Origin: Gammaproteobacteria bacterium
Lineage (GTDB): Bacteria > Pseudomonadota > Gammaproteobacteria > Steroidobacterales > Rariloculaceae
Direction of reading: 5' to 3'
Assembly: GCA_022819855.1 (NCBI GenBank)
Contig: JAJEGN010000018.1
Location: 1 to 64,000, forward strand
Length of the DNA: 64,000 nucleotides
Part shown: piece after piece, positions 9,047 to 19,800 of the stretch
How the letters are laid out: every line of letters begins with the position of its first letter
How positions within the stretch are numbered: position 1 is the stretch's first letter
The notes under the pieces: generated by a model
The model's input: only the letters and a program-made list of their open reading frames with translations
Databases searched by the model: none
What the model was told of the DNA's origin: nothing
Program-made: the position numbers and the translations under genes

Positions 9047-10060
9047 ATGCGCATTATTCAAATCGGCTTGCTTCTGGCGGTTTCGTTGGCGGCCATCTCT
9101 GCAACGGCACATCATGCGGAGATCGGGCGGTACGATCCCAACGACCAGGGGACGGTAGAGGGCGAGATCACCGACGTCTTCTGGCGAAATCCCCATGTGC
9201 GCCTGCTCTTGAGCCGCATCGGCGAAGACGGGCAGGAGGAGGAGTGGGAGATCGAGTTCGGTTCGGTCAATACGGTCGTGCGCCTCGGGGTCTCCAGGGA
9301 TCTGCTGGCTGTCGGCGATCGCGTGGCCGTTTCCGGGAGCATGGGACGCAACGGCGTGACGGCCATGTTCGCGACCGGGATCGTCCTGCCCGACGGCCGC
9401 GAAGTCGCCCTGCAGGCGGAGACCGACCAACGCTACAACATCACCGAGAACGCACAGCAGGAGGCCGACAGCGCCGACGCGTCCTTGCGCGCGGACATCT
9501 TCCGGGTCTGGGTGCCGGTGACGTTCAGGAATCGCCTGTCCATGGAGGGCGGGTCCGGCTACCCATTGACCGAGGCCGGGCGGGCGATTCAGGCCCTGTG
9601 GGACCCCGAGGAGGATCCGGCGCTGCTGTGCATCCCGCCGGGGATGCCGACGGTCATGGCCAACCCGTATCCCGTGTCCTTCGAAGACCGGGGCGGAGCC
9701 ATCGTCATGCGGCTGGAGGAGTGGGACGGCGAACGCATCATTTATGTGGATGGCGACGGTGAGCCGTCCCAGCCGCGGATGGGGCGCTCCGTCGGACGTT
9801 GGGAGGGCGCCACGCTCGTCGTGGAAACCCGGGATATCGATTGGCGCTACGTTGACGACATCGGTACGCCGCAAAGCGAGGATGTCGTCATCAACGAACG
9901 CTTTATCCTGAGCGAGGACGGCACGGACCTGGCCTGGGAAGCAGAAGTCGTCGATCCGGTGAACTTCACCGAGCCCGTACCCATGGAAGTCCGTTGGACC
10001 TGGATACCCGGCCAGCAGGTCATGCCGTTCAACTGCGAGCTTCCCGAAGACAGGCAGTAG
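9047..10060 (+). CDS. DUF6152 domain fused to a second exported domain
   Basis: The 337-residue protein starts with a signal peptide ending SATA, which would leave His22-His23-Ala as the mature N-terminus. Residues of about 22-125 are DUF6152, with RYDPND and RNPHV (His50). Residues of about 150-337 match, over their whole length, the exported protein encoded at 49414. Shared points are a DPxxxxC-x-P segment, a strand pattern ending VDG, a W-x-G-x-TLV-[IV] segment, and a second Cys near the C-terminus (FNCELPE). The two cysteines probably form a disulfide. The start is supported by AGGGGA 7 bases upstream. This is a natural fusion of two proteins that are separate neighbours elsewhere in the window. 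Confidence 0.8.
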   Translation: MRIIQIGLLLAVSLAAISATAHHAEIGRYDPNDQGTVEGEITDVFWRNPHVRLLLSRIGEDGQEEEWEIEFGSVNTVVRLGVSRDLLAVGDRVAVSGSMGRNGVTAMFATGIVLPDGREVALQAETDQRYNITENAQQEADSADASLRADIFRVWVPVTFRNRLSMEGGSGYPLTEAGRAIQALWDPEEDPALLCIPPGMPTVMANPYPVSFEDRGGAIVMRLEEWDGERIIYVDGDGEPSQPRMGRSVGRWEGATLVVETRDIDWRYVDDIGTPQSEDVVINERFILSEDGTDLAWEAEVVDPVNFTEPVPMEVRWTWIPGQQVMPFNCELPEDRQ

Positions 10061-10212
10061 CGAACTGACCGTCACCAACGATTCGTCGACCTGACACACG
10101 CGATAGGAAAGTTGCGGTGCAAGTACGATTTCGATGCGCCTGGCCGTGCTGATCTGAAGCGATGTCCGACTTGCGGAATGCCGCCCCGCCCCGCCCGCTA
10201 TACTCGCATCTC

Positions 10213-13116
10213 ATGTATGCACGCGGACCATGTGGGACCGGCGTTCGTGCGCGCCGGAAGTTCGCGCCTGGCTGGCCTGTCGTTGCCCTTCTCGTAACGT
10301 TTCCGGCCTTCGCACAGGATCCGGCCAGCTCCGCAGCCGCTGAACCTGCGCTCGAGGAGGTCGTCGTCGTCGGCTCCCTCATCAGGCGGCGGGTCGTCTA
10401 CGAGGGCCGCGCTCCGGTGCAGACGCTGGAGGCGTCACGGTTCGAGTCGGTCGGCGCCGCCCAGCCCGTGGATGTGCTCTCGAGCCTGACCGCCAACACC
10501 GGCTCGTACATCGCCACGCAGCAGAGCTACCTGCAGGGCGTCTCGCAGTTCAGCCTGCGCGGCGTGGGCCTGTCGTCGACCCTGACGCTGATCAACGGCC
10601 GCCGGGCCGGGTTCGCGCCGGTTTCCAACGACGTGGGACAGAGCTTTTTCGACATCAACACGCTCCCGGTCTTGATGATCGAAAGGGTCGAGATTCTCCG
10701 CGACGGCGCTTCGGCCACCTACGGTTCCCAGGCGGTTGCGGGCGTGGCCAATATCGTCACGCGCAGGGGCTTTACGGGGCTCGAGGTCGCCGGCGGCTAT
10801 CGAACGGCGAGCAACCGCGCCTACGACCTGAGCTTCGCGGCCGGTCTTGAGGCGCCGAGAGGTCACGTCACCTTCTATGGCACATGGTACGAGCAGAACG
10901 AGAACTTCCGCACCGACTTCGACTGGCTGATCCCGAGGGCCCTCGACCCGGACGGGGATGGCGACATCGTGGAAGGCTCGTTCGATTCCGGAAGGGGTTC
11001 GCCCGGCAGCTTCCGCCGTGCGGTGGCCAACCCGGACGACAGCTACGCCCCGTTTCAGGTCGGCGGCTTCGACTCGCCCCGCTTCCCGGATCCCGACTGC
11101 CGGGAGGGCGGCGGTTATCCGAGCGGTTCGCTGTGCCGGATGGATTTCTCCGACCAGCGTACGATGATCGCCGCCGAGGAGCGCGCGCAGTTTTTCGTCG
11201 ACGCCGAGTTCGAGTTGGCCGGCGGAGCCACGCTTTTCTCCGAGATCGGCTGGTCGGTCAACGACGTGACCGATCGCGTGGGCAACATGCTGCTGTTCAG
11301 GGGCAACGTCGAGCGCACCAACGAGTTTTTCGTGCCCGCGAACCACCCCTTCAATTTCTGGAGCGACCCGGATGACGACGGCGTTCTCACATACATCCAG
11401 CCGTCGGACTGGGATCCGGAAGTGCACGAGGCGGTGCCGCTCGGCTATTTCGGCCGGCCGCTGGGCGCAGAAGCTTTCGGCGAGAACTCCGGCTACGAGC
11501 CGCGGGAGTTCGACAATCTCAGGCTGATGCTCGGCCTGGAGTCCGACCTGCCCGGCGGTTGGACGGGCCAGGGCTATCTCGCGCGGGCACAGACGGACCT
11601 TTCCGTAAGCTCCGAACGCCACTGGGTGGCCGCCGAGTTCGCCCGGGCGGTGGCCGAGGGGCTCTGGAATCCTTTCGGAACGCGGCTGGTTGCGCCGGAC
11701 CTCGTCACGCCCAAGACCGTGGCCGGCGACGGGCTGGCCCCGGCGCTGGCCGGCAGGCGCGCCGCCAATGACCCGGACACCTTGCGTCAATTCGAAAGCG
11801 TAAGGATGGAACGCGCCGCGAGCGTTCAGAACGTGGCGGAGTTCGTGGCGACCGGCGACCTGTTCGAGTGGCGCGGCCAGCCTGTGACGCTGGCCGCCGG
11901 CGCCCAGTATCGCGAGCTGCACTACTCGTATCAGCCCGACCCGCTGAACGCTTCCGGCGAAGGTCCGCGGGAGATTCGCGACTTTCCCCGCGACGCGGAC
12001 CAGCACGTATGGGCGGTTTTCGCCGAGGCGCTGACGTACTTCGGCGACCGCGCCGAGCTGCAGCTCGCGGCCCGGCATGAGCGCTACAACAAGGCCGGCG
12101 GCTCCACGGACCCGAAGATCGCGGCGCAATTCTTCGCCAGCGACCGGGTCTCCTTGCGCGCCTCCTGGGGCACGTCCTTCCAGGCGCCGAGCGTATTCCA
12201 GGCGGCCGGTAACACCAGTTCGCGCACGCTCACCGACCCCTTCCGCTTCGACGGGCAGGGCGTCGGGCAATGCACCATCGGTTCGTCGGGCGAGATCCTG
12301 AACCGCGGCGACAACTTCGCCGTCGCCACGGTGCTGCTCGGCGGCAGATTGCGACCCCAGAGCGCGAGCATGGCCAACTTCGGCGTGCTCTTGCAGCCCA
12401 CGGACAACGCCGCGGTCAGCCTCGATTACTGGACGCTCGACTATACCGACGTCATTGCCCAGGGACGCAGTTTCCAGGCCATCGTCGACGACGACTGCCG
12501 CGACGACGGTCGACCCAATGACCCCAAGGCGCAACGCGATTCCTCCGGACAGCTCAGCGTGGTGACGACCGATTACGAAAACGTCGGGGCTGTCCGCAGC
12601 CAGGGCCTGGATCTCAACGCCTACTACGACATCGAGTCGTCCGCCGGCGATTTCCGAATCAGCGCCGACGCCACCCTCCTGACCCGTTTCGACGTGAATT
12701 CCTCCGGTGAGGGCTTCGTTGACCAACTCGGCAACCGAAACGACACCAACGGTTTCGCGCCCACGCCGGAACTGCGTTCCAATCTCGGCATCTCCTGGCG
12801 CTCCGGACCGCATGCGGCCGGTCTGGCGGTGCGCTACATCGATTCGTACCGGAACGATGAAGTCGCGTCGCTGCCCGAAATCGCCTCCTGGACCACCCTG
12901 GACGTGAATTACAGCTATGTCCTGGAGGACCTGTTCGGCGGCGAGGCCACGCTCTTCTTCGGCGCCCGGAACCTCACGGACAAGGACCCGCCGCCGTTAC
13001 CGACGGGGCGCGAGGACGTTCACCGCTACAACCTGCGGCCGGGCTTCGACGGCTTCGTGCACGATATCAAGGGACGCACGGTCTACGTCCGGTTTCGCTT
13101 CACTCCCCGGAACTGA
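10213..13116 (+). CDS. TonB-dependent outer-membrane receptor
   Basis: The protein is a TonB-dependent receptor of about 967 residues. It has a signal peptide (ending FPAFAQ), a TonB-box-like EEVVVVGS and a plug domain with FSLRGVG, TLTLINGRRAG, IERVEILRDGASATYG and VAGVANIV. A long beta-barrel follows, including NGFAPTPELRSNLG and the terminal FFGARNLTDKDPP. The chosen ATG gives the shortest leader that still includes the signal peptide; an ATG at 10162 is also possible. The C-terminus ends RFTPRN rather than with the usual terminal aromatic residue. The ligand is unknown. No siderophore genes lie nearby, and its neighbours are exported hydrolases and a sulfate-type transporter. Confidence 0.93.
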   Translation: MYARGPCGTGVRARRKFAPGWPVVALLVTFPAFAQDPASSAAAEPALEEVVVVGSLIRRRVVYEGRAPVQTLEASRFESVGAAQPVDVLSSLTANTGSYIATQQSYLQGVSQFSLRGVGLSSTLTLINGRRAGFAPVSNDVGQSFFDINTLPVLMIERVEILRDGASATYGSQAVAGVANIVTRRGFTGLEVAGGYRTASNRAYDLSFAAGLEAPRGHVTFYGTWYEQNENFRTDFDWLIPRALDPDGDGDIVEGSFDSGRGSPGSFRRAVANPDDSYAPFQVGGFDSPRFPDPDCREGGGYPSGSLCRMDFSDQRTMIAAEERAQFFVDAEFELAGGATLFSEIGWSVNDVTDRVGNMLLFRGNVERTNEFFVPANHPFNFWSDPDDDGVLTYIQPSDWDPEVHEAVPLGYFGRPLGAEAFGENSGYEPREFDNLRLMLGLESDLPGGWTGQGYLARAQTDLSVSSERHWVAAEFARAVAEGLWNPFGTRLVAPDLVTPKTVAGDGLAPALAGRRAANDPDTLRQFESVRMERAASVQNVAEFVATGDLFEWRGQPVTLAAGAQYRELHYSYQPDPLNASGEGPREIRDFPRDADQHVWAVFAEALTYFGDRAELQLAARHERYNKAGGSTDPKIAAQFFASDRVSLRASWGTSFQAPSVFQAAGNTSSRTLTDPFRFDGQGVGQCTIGSSGEILNRGDNFAVATVLLGGRLRPQSASMANFGVLLQPTDNAAVSLDYWTLDYTDVIAQGRSFQAIVDDDCRDDGRPNDPKAQRDSSGQLSVVTTDYENVGAVRSQGLDLNAYYDIESSAGDFRISADATLLTRFDVNSSGEGFVDQLGNRNDTNGFAPTPELRSNLGISWRSGPHAAGLAVRYIDSYRNDEVASLPEIASWTTLDVNYSYVLEDLFGGEATLFFGARNLTDKDPPPLPTGREDVHRYNLRPGFDGFVHDIKGRTVYVRFRFTPRN

Positions 13117-13187
13117 GCCATGTTGAATGCGGAGAGGTTCAGCCGCCCAGATTTCGTCCGGAGTTCCGGTCGGCGGCCGGCGCCAGG

Positions 13188-14813
13188 TCACCGTAAGCCG
13201 TCACCGAGCAGATCCGCCGCGATCTCCCGCGCCTGATCGAGCGTGCGCAGGACACGCTCGCGAGGCACCTTCCGCAGGGCGTTGAGCGTATGGAGCGTGC
13301 GGGCGACAGACCCTGAGAGCCCGATGACGATGATCTCCGTGTCGGCGCGGCCCGCGACGTCAATGAGTTGCTCGATCACCATGGCGGCGCTGTCGTCAAG
13401 GTGCGTGGCGCCGGAGAAGTCGAATATGACCACGTCGTGATCGCGGATGTCGGCGCTTACGACAGTCACCAGCTTGTGCGAGGAGGCCACGGTAAAGCTG
13501 CCGCGCAGCGCCACCAGACCGACGCGCGCCGACAGTGGATCCGCGATGGCCATACGCTCGATGCCCTCGAAAAACTTCTGATCGAGCACCGGCACGGAGA
13601 CCACGCTGTCCAGTTCCAGACCTTCCAACTGGCGCGCATGGGCGAGTCCTGCGGCGATCAGGCCGATGGCGACGGCGGTCACGAGATCCACGAACACCGT
13701 CAGCGACAGCGTCATGAGCATGACGAACAGATGATGCGCCTGAATGCGGTGGATGCGGCGCAGCATCCTCCAGTCGATGACGTCCCAGCCGATCTTCATG
13801 AGGATTCCCGCGAGCGCGGCATGCGGGATCGGTTCGACGAGCCGGCCGAGTCCGAGCACCAGCGCGAGCAACATGATGGCTCTGAGGATTCCCGAGACCT
13901 GCGTCTTGCCGCCGGCACGGATGTTGGTGACCGTGCCCATGGTCGCGCCGGCGCCGGGCAGCCCGCCGATAAGCCCGGCCACCATGTTGCCCAGACCCTG
14001 GCCCACGAGTTCGCGATCCGGATTGTGGCGGGTCCCGGTCAGCGAATCGGCGATCAGCGAAGTGAGCAGGCTGTCCACCGAGCCGAGGAGCGCGAGAATG
14101 ATCGCCGGGTGGATCGCTCCGATCAGGAAACCGACCGTGGGCAGCTCGAACTGCAGTCCGGGCAGTCCGGTCGGGATCTGGCCGATAACCGGTGCATCGG
14201 TGAGCCACAGTACGCCGAGCAGCGTGCCGGCGATGAGTCCCACGATCGGCGAGGGCAGGAGGCGCGCCAGGCGAGTCGGCCAGGCGATACCGATCCCGAG
14301 CGTCACGAGGGCGATCGCCAGCGCGCTCGCATTGATGTTGCCGAGTGCTTCCGGCAGGTCCCGTACGGCGCCCAGGGGGCCTTCGGGGGAGGTCGGCGCT
14401 CCGATGAACGGCAGCACCTGAATTAGCATGATGATGATGCCGATGCCGGACATGAATCCGGAGATCACGACATGGGGCGTGTAGACGACGTAGCGGCCGA
14501 ACCTGCAAAGACCCAGCAGAACCTGGAGCAGTCCGCCCATGACCACGACGGTCAGGGCTTCAGCGAGCGTCGATGCATGGGACGTCACGATGACCGCCAT
14601 GGCAACGGTCATCGACGGAGTGGGCCCTGATATCTGCGATTTCGTGCCGCCGAAGGCCGAGGCGAAGAAACCGACCGCGATCGCGCCGTACAAGCCGGCG
14701 GCGGCCCCGAGGCCCGATGCGATGCCGAAGGCCAGCGCCACGGGCAATGCCACCACCGTGGAGGTCAGGCCGCCGAAAAGATCGCCCCGGAAAGTCCTGA
14801 GATCGTAGTTCAC
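13188..14813 (-). CDS. SulP family inorganic anion transporter with STAS domain
   Basis: This 541-residue inner-membrane protein belongs to the SulP (SLC26) family. The N-terminal part has 10-12 hydrophobic segments, with the characteristic GLTSTVVALPVALAFGIASG, QISGPTPSMTVAMA and GGLPGAGATMGTVTNI. The C-terminal region of about 110 residues is a STAS domain (VVIFDFSGATHLDDSAA). Family members carry sulfate, bicarbonate or dicarboxylates; the substrate cannot be assigned here. The ATG start follows directly from an intergenic gap of 238 bases in which I see no gene. It converges with the TonB receptor. The arylsulfotransferase-like gene next door makes sulfate an attractive but unproven substrate. 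Confidence 0.93.
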   Translation of the reverse strand: MNYDLRTFRGDLFGGLTSTVVALPVALAFGIASGLGAAAGLYGAIAVGFFASAFGGTKSQISGPTPSMTVAMAVIVTSHASTLAEALTVVVMGGLLQVLLGLCRFGRYVVYTPHVVISGFMSGIGIIIMLIQVLPFIGAPTSPEGPLGAVRDLPEALGNINASALAIALVTLGIGIAWPTRLARLLPSPIVGLIAGTLLGVLWLTDAPVIGQIPTGLPGLQFELPTVGFLIGAIHPAIILALLGSVDSLLTSLIADSLTGTRHNPDRELVGQGLGNMVAGLIGGLPGAGATMGTVTNIRAGGKTQVSGILRAIMLLALVLGLGRLVEPIPHAALAGILMKIGWDVIDWRMLRRIHRIQAHHLFVMLMTLSLTVFVDLVTAVAIGLIAAGLAHARQLEGLELDSVVSVPVLDQKFFEGIERMAIADPLSARVGLVALRGSFTVASSHKLVTVVSADIRDHDVVIFDFSGATHLDDSAAMVIEQLIDVAGRADTEIIVIGLSGSVARTLHTLNALRKVPRERVLRTLDQAREIAADLLGDGLR

Positions 14814-15051
14814 GTCAAGGCAATACTACCCGACGAATATCCGGCTCCCTGACTGCAACAACCCTGATCGACCATCGTTGCGAATTCTCGGGAACCAGAA
14901 GCGTATTCGGGCATGCTGACGCGACAATCGATCGCAACGCCGCGCCTCCTGTTGGGGGCCGGTGGATCCCGTGGTTGCAAAACGCGCAGAGACTGCGCTG
15001 ATCGAGCGCGTGACGTCGACGGGTGCTATGGGAAAGTGCTTCGGGGACCGG

Positions 15052-16407
15052 TCAGGGGACCCGGAACTCGCCGGAAGGGGGCGGGGTGACGGCAGTCTCG
15101 TCCGGCCGGTCGAGTTGCGGTATCCATTCGTAGGGCAGGCGATAGGCGCGGTAGACGTCGTTGCGTCCCCCGTCATCGAGCGGGTACATGTATTCCCAGA
15201 CGATCTCGCCGTCGCTCGTCACCTCGAACAGGCGCCCGCCCGCGCCTTCGGTGATGAGCGTATTGCCGTTGGCGAGCCGTTGCGCGCCGCTGATGTTCCA
15301 GCTCAGGAAGTTGGCCGATCTGTAGGACCAGACGAGCTCGAGAGTCACGGGATCGATTTCGAGCACGCGCGACGAGGTTCGCGCATAGATATTGTCGCCG
15401 TCCGGCGAGACCGCGCTCGCGGCGCCGTAGCCGGACGCACCGCCGTTGTCGAACACGAGCACGTTGCCGGCGCCGGGCAGCCCTTCCGGGATGAAATGCG
15501 CCTGGTGCTGGCCGATGATCTGGCCGATGGCGAGCAACTCCTCGGACTCGTCGAATTCCGGGCCGAGGCGCCAGACGATCGACCCGTCGCGGTCGATGAC
15601 GGCGACGACGTTGCCTTCCCGGCCGCTGATGATCACGTTGTCGGGCGCGAACCTTTCGTCGCCGGCATCGAACCAGCGGTTGGGGCCGACGTAGGTCGCG
15701 GAATTGATGTGCAGCCAGTCGAACGAGCCGCGCGTCTCGCTGAAGCCCGGGGCCGAGGCGATCGTCGCTCGCGCGGTGGCGTCGAAACCGAGTTCGTCGA
15801 TGTGCTCGCTCGCCATCCACTCCCAGACGATCTCGCCTTCCGGGGACACCTCGATGATGCGGTCGTCCTCGAGCAGCACGTCTGACACATCGGGCTCGAC
15901 GCGGTTGGTGTGGGTCAGCAGGAGCGTGTTGGCGCCCGTCGTCGCGGGTTCGGCCTCGGGCGAGTAGTAGCCGGCGGGAAAGTCCGCGCGCTGCCAGTCG
16001 TGATGCTGGCGGGACGACCAGACCGTCTCGCCGTCGCGGGTCTCGACCTGTTCGTTGCGGCGGAAGCTCCAGACCGTGTTGCCGTCGAAGTCGCGTTGCA
16101 CGAGCTCGAGGGATTCCTGGTGCGGCGGCCGCGCGCCCGCGGCCGCGATGACGCCCCCGCCGGGCAGCACCCGCGCCGGTCCTCCGGCCGCGTTGTTGTA
16201 ATCCTCCCATCGCTTGACGACGTTGCCGTTCATGTCGATGACGACCGCGGCTCCGGACGAAAGCGGCGAGAGCACGGTGTAGCCGTTCCAGGCAAGTTCC
16301 GGATCGTAGATCGTCGTGCCGGTCGGAAAGACCGATGGCGCTGTCGAACCCGCCACGGATGCGAGGCAAAGCAAAGCGCTGGTGAAGGCAGATACGAGTC
16401 GAGTCAT
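15052..16407 (-). CDS. arylsulfotransferase-like exported beta-propeller protein
   Basis: The 451-residue protein has a signal peptide (MPMTRLVSAFTSALLCLASV or the shorter MTRLV form) and repeated propeller blades of the type [IV]D-x-[DN]G-x-[IV]VW-[EKR]. Examples are VVIDMNGNVVKRWEDY, VSPEGEIVWEWM and VIDRDGSIVWRLG. The His-rich stretches FDWLHINSATYVG and GQHQAHFIPEG resemble the active-site region of arylsulfate sulfotransferase (ASST, PF05935/PF14269). I chose the ATG at 16407 because AGGAG lies 6-7 bases upstream. The gene is divergent from the second TonB receptor at 16815, with about 400 bases between them. Enzymatic activity is inferred from fold only. Confidence 0.75.
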   Translation of the reverse strand: MTRLVSAFTSALLCLASVAGSTAPSVFPTGTTIYDPELAWNGYTVLSPLSSGAAVVIDMNGNVVKRWEDYNNAAGGPARVLPGGGVIAAAGARPPHQESLELVQRDFDGNTVWSFRRNEQVETRDGETVWSSRQHHDWQRADFPAGYYSPEAEPATTGANTLLLTHTNRVEPDVSDVLLEDDRIIEVSPEGEIVWEWMASEHIDELGFDATARATIASAPGFSETRGSFDWLHINSATYVGPNRWFDAGDERFAPDNVIISGREGNVVAVIDRDGSIVWRLGPEFDESEELLAIGQIIGQHQAHFIPEGLPGAGNVLVFDNGGASGYGAASAVSPDGDNIYARTSSRVLEIDPVTLELVWSYRSANFLSWNISGAQRLANGNTLITEGAGGRLFEVTSDGEIVWEYMYPLDDGGRNDVYRAYRLPYEWIPQLDRPDETAVTPPPSGEFRVP

Positions 16408-16682
16408 CGGCATCTCCTGACAGCCGGGCATACGAGCCAAGCCAGTCGTGAGTAAATTTGTATCGTCCCCCGGTGGACGCCGTACCCCACGCTGCACTCC
16501 ACGCCAATTCCGGACTGCGCAGCCGTACCACGAACGCATTTCATTTTGGTGTTTTTTCGTAACGGCGGTCCGTGGGGTATCGTCAAATTGTACCCATCGG
16601 CGGGTTTCGATAGCACGACCAGGACGGCGGGTGATCCGTGATCCATGGTCGGAGTTCGGCAGGCCGTGGCCAGGTTTTCTGC

Positions 16683-16710
16683 TTGACTGATATTCAGGAA
16701 GGCGTATGCT
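16683..16710 (+). promoter_or_regulatory. candidate sigma-70 promoter for the second TonB receptor
   Basis: TTGACT and TATGCT are separated by 16 bases. This is a good housekeeping-type promoter about 100 bases upstream of the ATG at 16815. The rest of the 16408-16814 gap holds no gene that I recognise. A longer reading frame runs from 16638, but its first 59 codons look non-coding. Confidence 0.45.
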
Positions 16711-16814
16711 CGATGCAACAACACAAAAAGCGCTACAGAGCGCAACAAGAACGGAGCTTCGATCAGCGCCAAGAGGAGTTGCATCGACGCCGCTACAACA
16801 CGGGGGATCACATC

Positions 16815-19800
16815 ATGGCGCGCGCAATTCGACGTTCAGCTATTTCTCACCGCACTTCACGGGCTCGATCCGCGCCGGTTCTCAAACCGCTCGCTTTCGC
16901 TTGCATGACGGCCATGGGGCTCGGCCACGCGACCGGCTTCGCCCAGGACGCGCAGCTCGAAGAAGTCACGGTAACGGGCTCCCGCATCCAGCAGACATCG
17001 GGCATGAACACGCCCACGCCGGTGACGGTCGTCGGCCGCGAGGACATCGATCTCATGGCGCCCGGCAACGTGATCGAAGCGCTGAGCCAGTTGCCGCTGT
17101 TCTATAACAATCGAACGCCGAACGATCCCGGCAGTTTCTTCTCGAGTCCGGGTTCGGGAAACCTGAACCTGCGCGGCATCGGCACGAAGCGGACGCTCGT
17201 GCTGCTCGACGGGCGCCGGGTCGTGTCCTCGACGCGATTCGGCGGCACCGATATCAGCGCATTTCCGGAAGCATTGCTGCAGTCGGTCGAAACCGTAACC
17301 GGCGGGGCATCTGCGGCCTACGGTACGGACGCCGTTACCGGCGTCGTGAACTTCATCCTCGACACGGACCTCGAGGGGCTCAGGGGCCATGCCCAATCGG
17401 GCCAGTCGGGTCAGGGCGACGGCGACAACTGGGAAGCCTCTTTCGCGGGCGGCTTCGCGATCGGCGAGCGCATGCACCTGCTCTTTTCGGTCGATACCTA
17501 CACGCAGGACGGAATCCACACTTACGAAGGGCGGGACTGGTACCAGAACTGGGGCATCATCACGAATCCGGACCCGAACGGGCCGAGAGAGCTGGTGCGT
17601 CCCCACGTCGTATCGAGGACGGCGACCTTCGACGGCCTCATCTTCGCGCCCGGCACGCCGCTGCACAACCACAATTTCAATTCCGCGGGCACGGCGGTAT
17701 CTCCGTTCGGCCTTGTCCCGGGACAACCGGGGCTGTCCCAGTCGATAGCCGGCGGTGTCGGCGAGGGCGATGACCACGGTGCGGACACGCCGAACCTGGC
17801 GACGGATTACGACCGGGAGAACCAGTTCCTGCGTCTGAGCTACGACGCGGGCGACAACGTCACGCTCTTTGCGCAGGCACTGCGTGGCGAGTCGTTCAGA
17901 ACGCAACTGAATTGGGCGGGTCAGTTCCAGGGGCCGTTCTCGCCCGCGGTGATCTACAGCGGGAACGCCTTCCTGCCGCCGGAGATCCAGGCGGTCCTGG
18001 ACGACCCGAGCTACTCCAGGCGATGCGGCATCAACGGCCAGCCATCCGCTGCGCCGGACGCGGTACCGTGCTTCAACCTCAATCGCATGGGGCACTCCTC
18101 CGACCTCAAGCGCGGCGGCGCGGCGCTCGCGCTCGACGTCGAGTTCGAGTCGACGACGCTTGGACTTGAGGCGGAACTCTCCGGCGGCGGCGTCTTCGAC
18201 GGCTGGAGCGTCGACGCCTTCGTACAGCAGGGCGAGACCACGACGCTGGCCAGGCAATCCGGTGGCATCCGTCTGGACCGCATCCACCTGGCACACGATG
18301 CCGTAGTCGATCCTGCGACCGGGCAGATCGTCTGTAACGTCACGCTCGTCACGAACGGGGCGATGTTCCCGGATTGCGTGCCGCTGAACCTGTTCGGTCG
18401 CGGCAATGCGTCAGACGCCGCGATCGACTGGGTCACGGGTTTCGACCCGGGTCAGACAGTCACGACGCCCATTTACTATGCCCAGCAGGGCTTCGACCTT
18501 GGCGTGACGGACACTTACACCACCGAGGAAGCCAGGATCACCCGCTCGTGGATCGAACAGGATGTCATCGAGTTCTCGATGAACGGGGAGCTCTTCGACG
18601 ACCGCGAGGTCGGACCCATCGGCGTCGCGTTCGGCGCCGGCTGGCGTGAAGAGTCGATGAACCAGATCGCGCGGACTCCTGTCGGCCCGTACTTCGCACC
18701 CGACGGGACCCAGTTGAGCCTTGGAATCATGGACGGCAACCACGATTCCGGACGGCCCGTGCCGAGGAACTACGCCCCGGCCGGCATACGGGGGATGCCT
18801 CGCGGCGACCTCAACAACTCCGTGGTCATCCAGTACTCGAAGATTCCGAACGTGACGGGCGCAAGAGATGTCTCCGAAGTGTTCGGCGAGGTCTTCGTGC
18901 CCGTGCTTGCGGACAATCGGCTCAACATACCGATTGCCGCGCGCTGGGCGGACTACTCCGGCTCAGGCGGCGTCTGGGTCTGGAAGGCCGGTATCGACTC
19001 GCAGTTCACCGAAGCACTGCGTTTCAGAGCCACGCGCTCACGCGATGTCAGGGCCGGGACGCTCTCGGAGCGTTTCGACCAGACGGGCGGCGCGAGTTCG
19101 GTGCAGGACCCGCTGAGGAACAACGAGCGCTTCCAGATCTTCCGCACGACCGGCGGCAATCCGAACATTCGCCCCGAGGAAGCCGATACGGCCACCGTGG
19201 GACTCGTGATTCAGCCGACCGGGGCTCCCGGATTGTCCGTGTCCATCGACTGGTTCCAGGTCGATCTCGTCGACGCGATCGCGGAGTTGACGCCTCAGCA
19301 GATCGTCGACCAGTGCCACATCGGCGACGTGTCGCTGTGTCCGCTGATCACCCGTCAGCCGGACCTGCCCGACGGCACGCCCGGTGCGATCAACGTCGTC
19401 TCGGCCAACTTCCTCAACGTCGCCAACGCGACCGTCGAAGGCGCCGATTTCGAGGTCAGCTACCGCACCGACGTCGACTGGTTCGGGGGCGGCGAGCAAC
19501 TGGGCATTCGCCTGCTCGCAACTCACCTCGCCGAGAATTCGTTCCAGGGTTTCGATTCACCCAAGATCGACCGCGCGGGCCAGATCTACGGTGGTTTCGA
19601 CCTGCCGACCGAAAAGATCACGACGCAGTTCAACTATCGCAGGGGGCCGTTCAGGGCGTTCGTCCAGGCGCGCTGGATCGACGAGGGCGTACGCGACGTG
19701 CTCGAGACCGAAGGCGTGCACATCGACAACAACACGATCGAGTCGGTGACCTACGTCGACGCAAACCTGCGCTATGACCTCGCTGTAGGGGAAGGGACGC

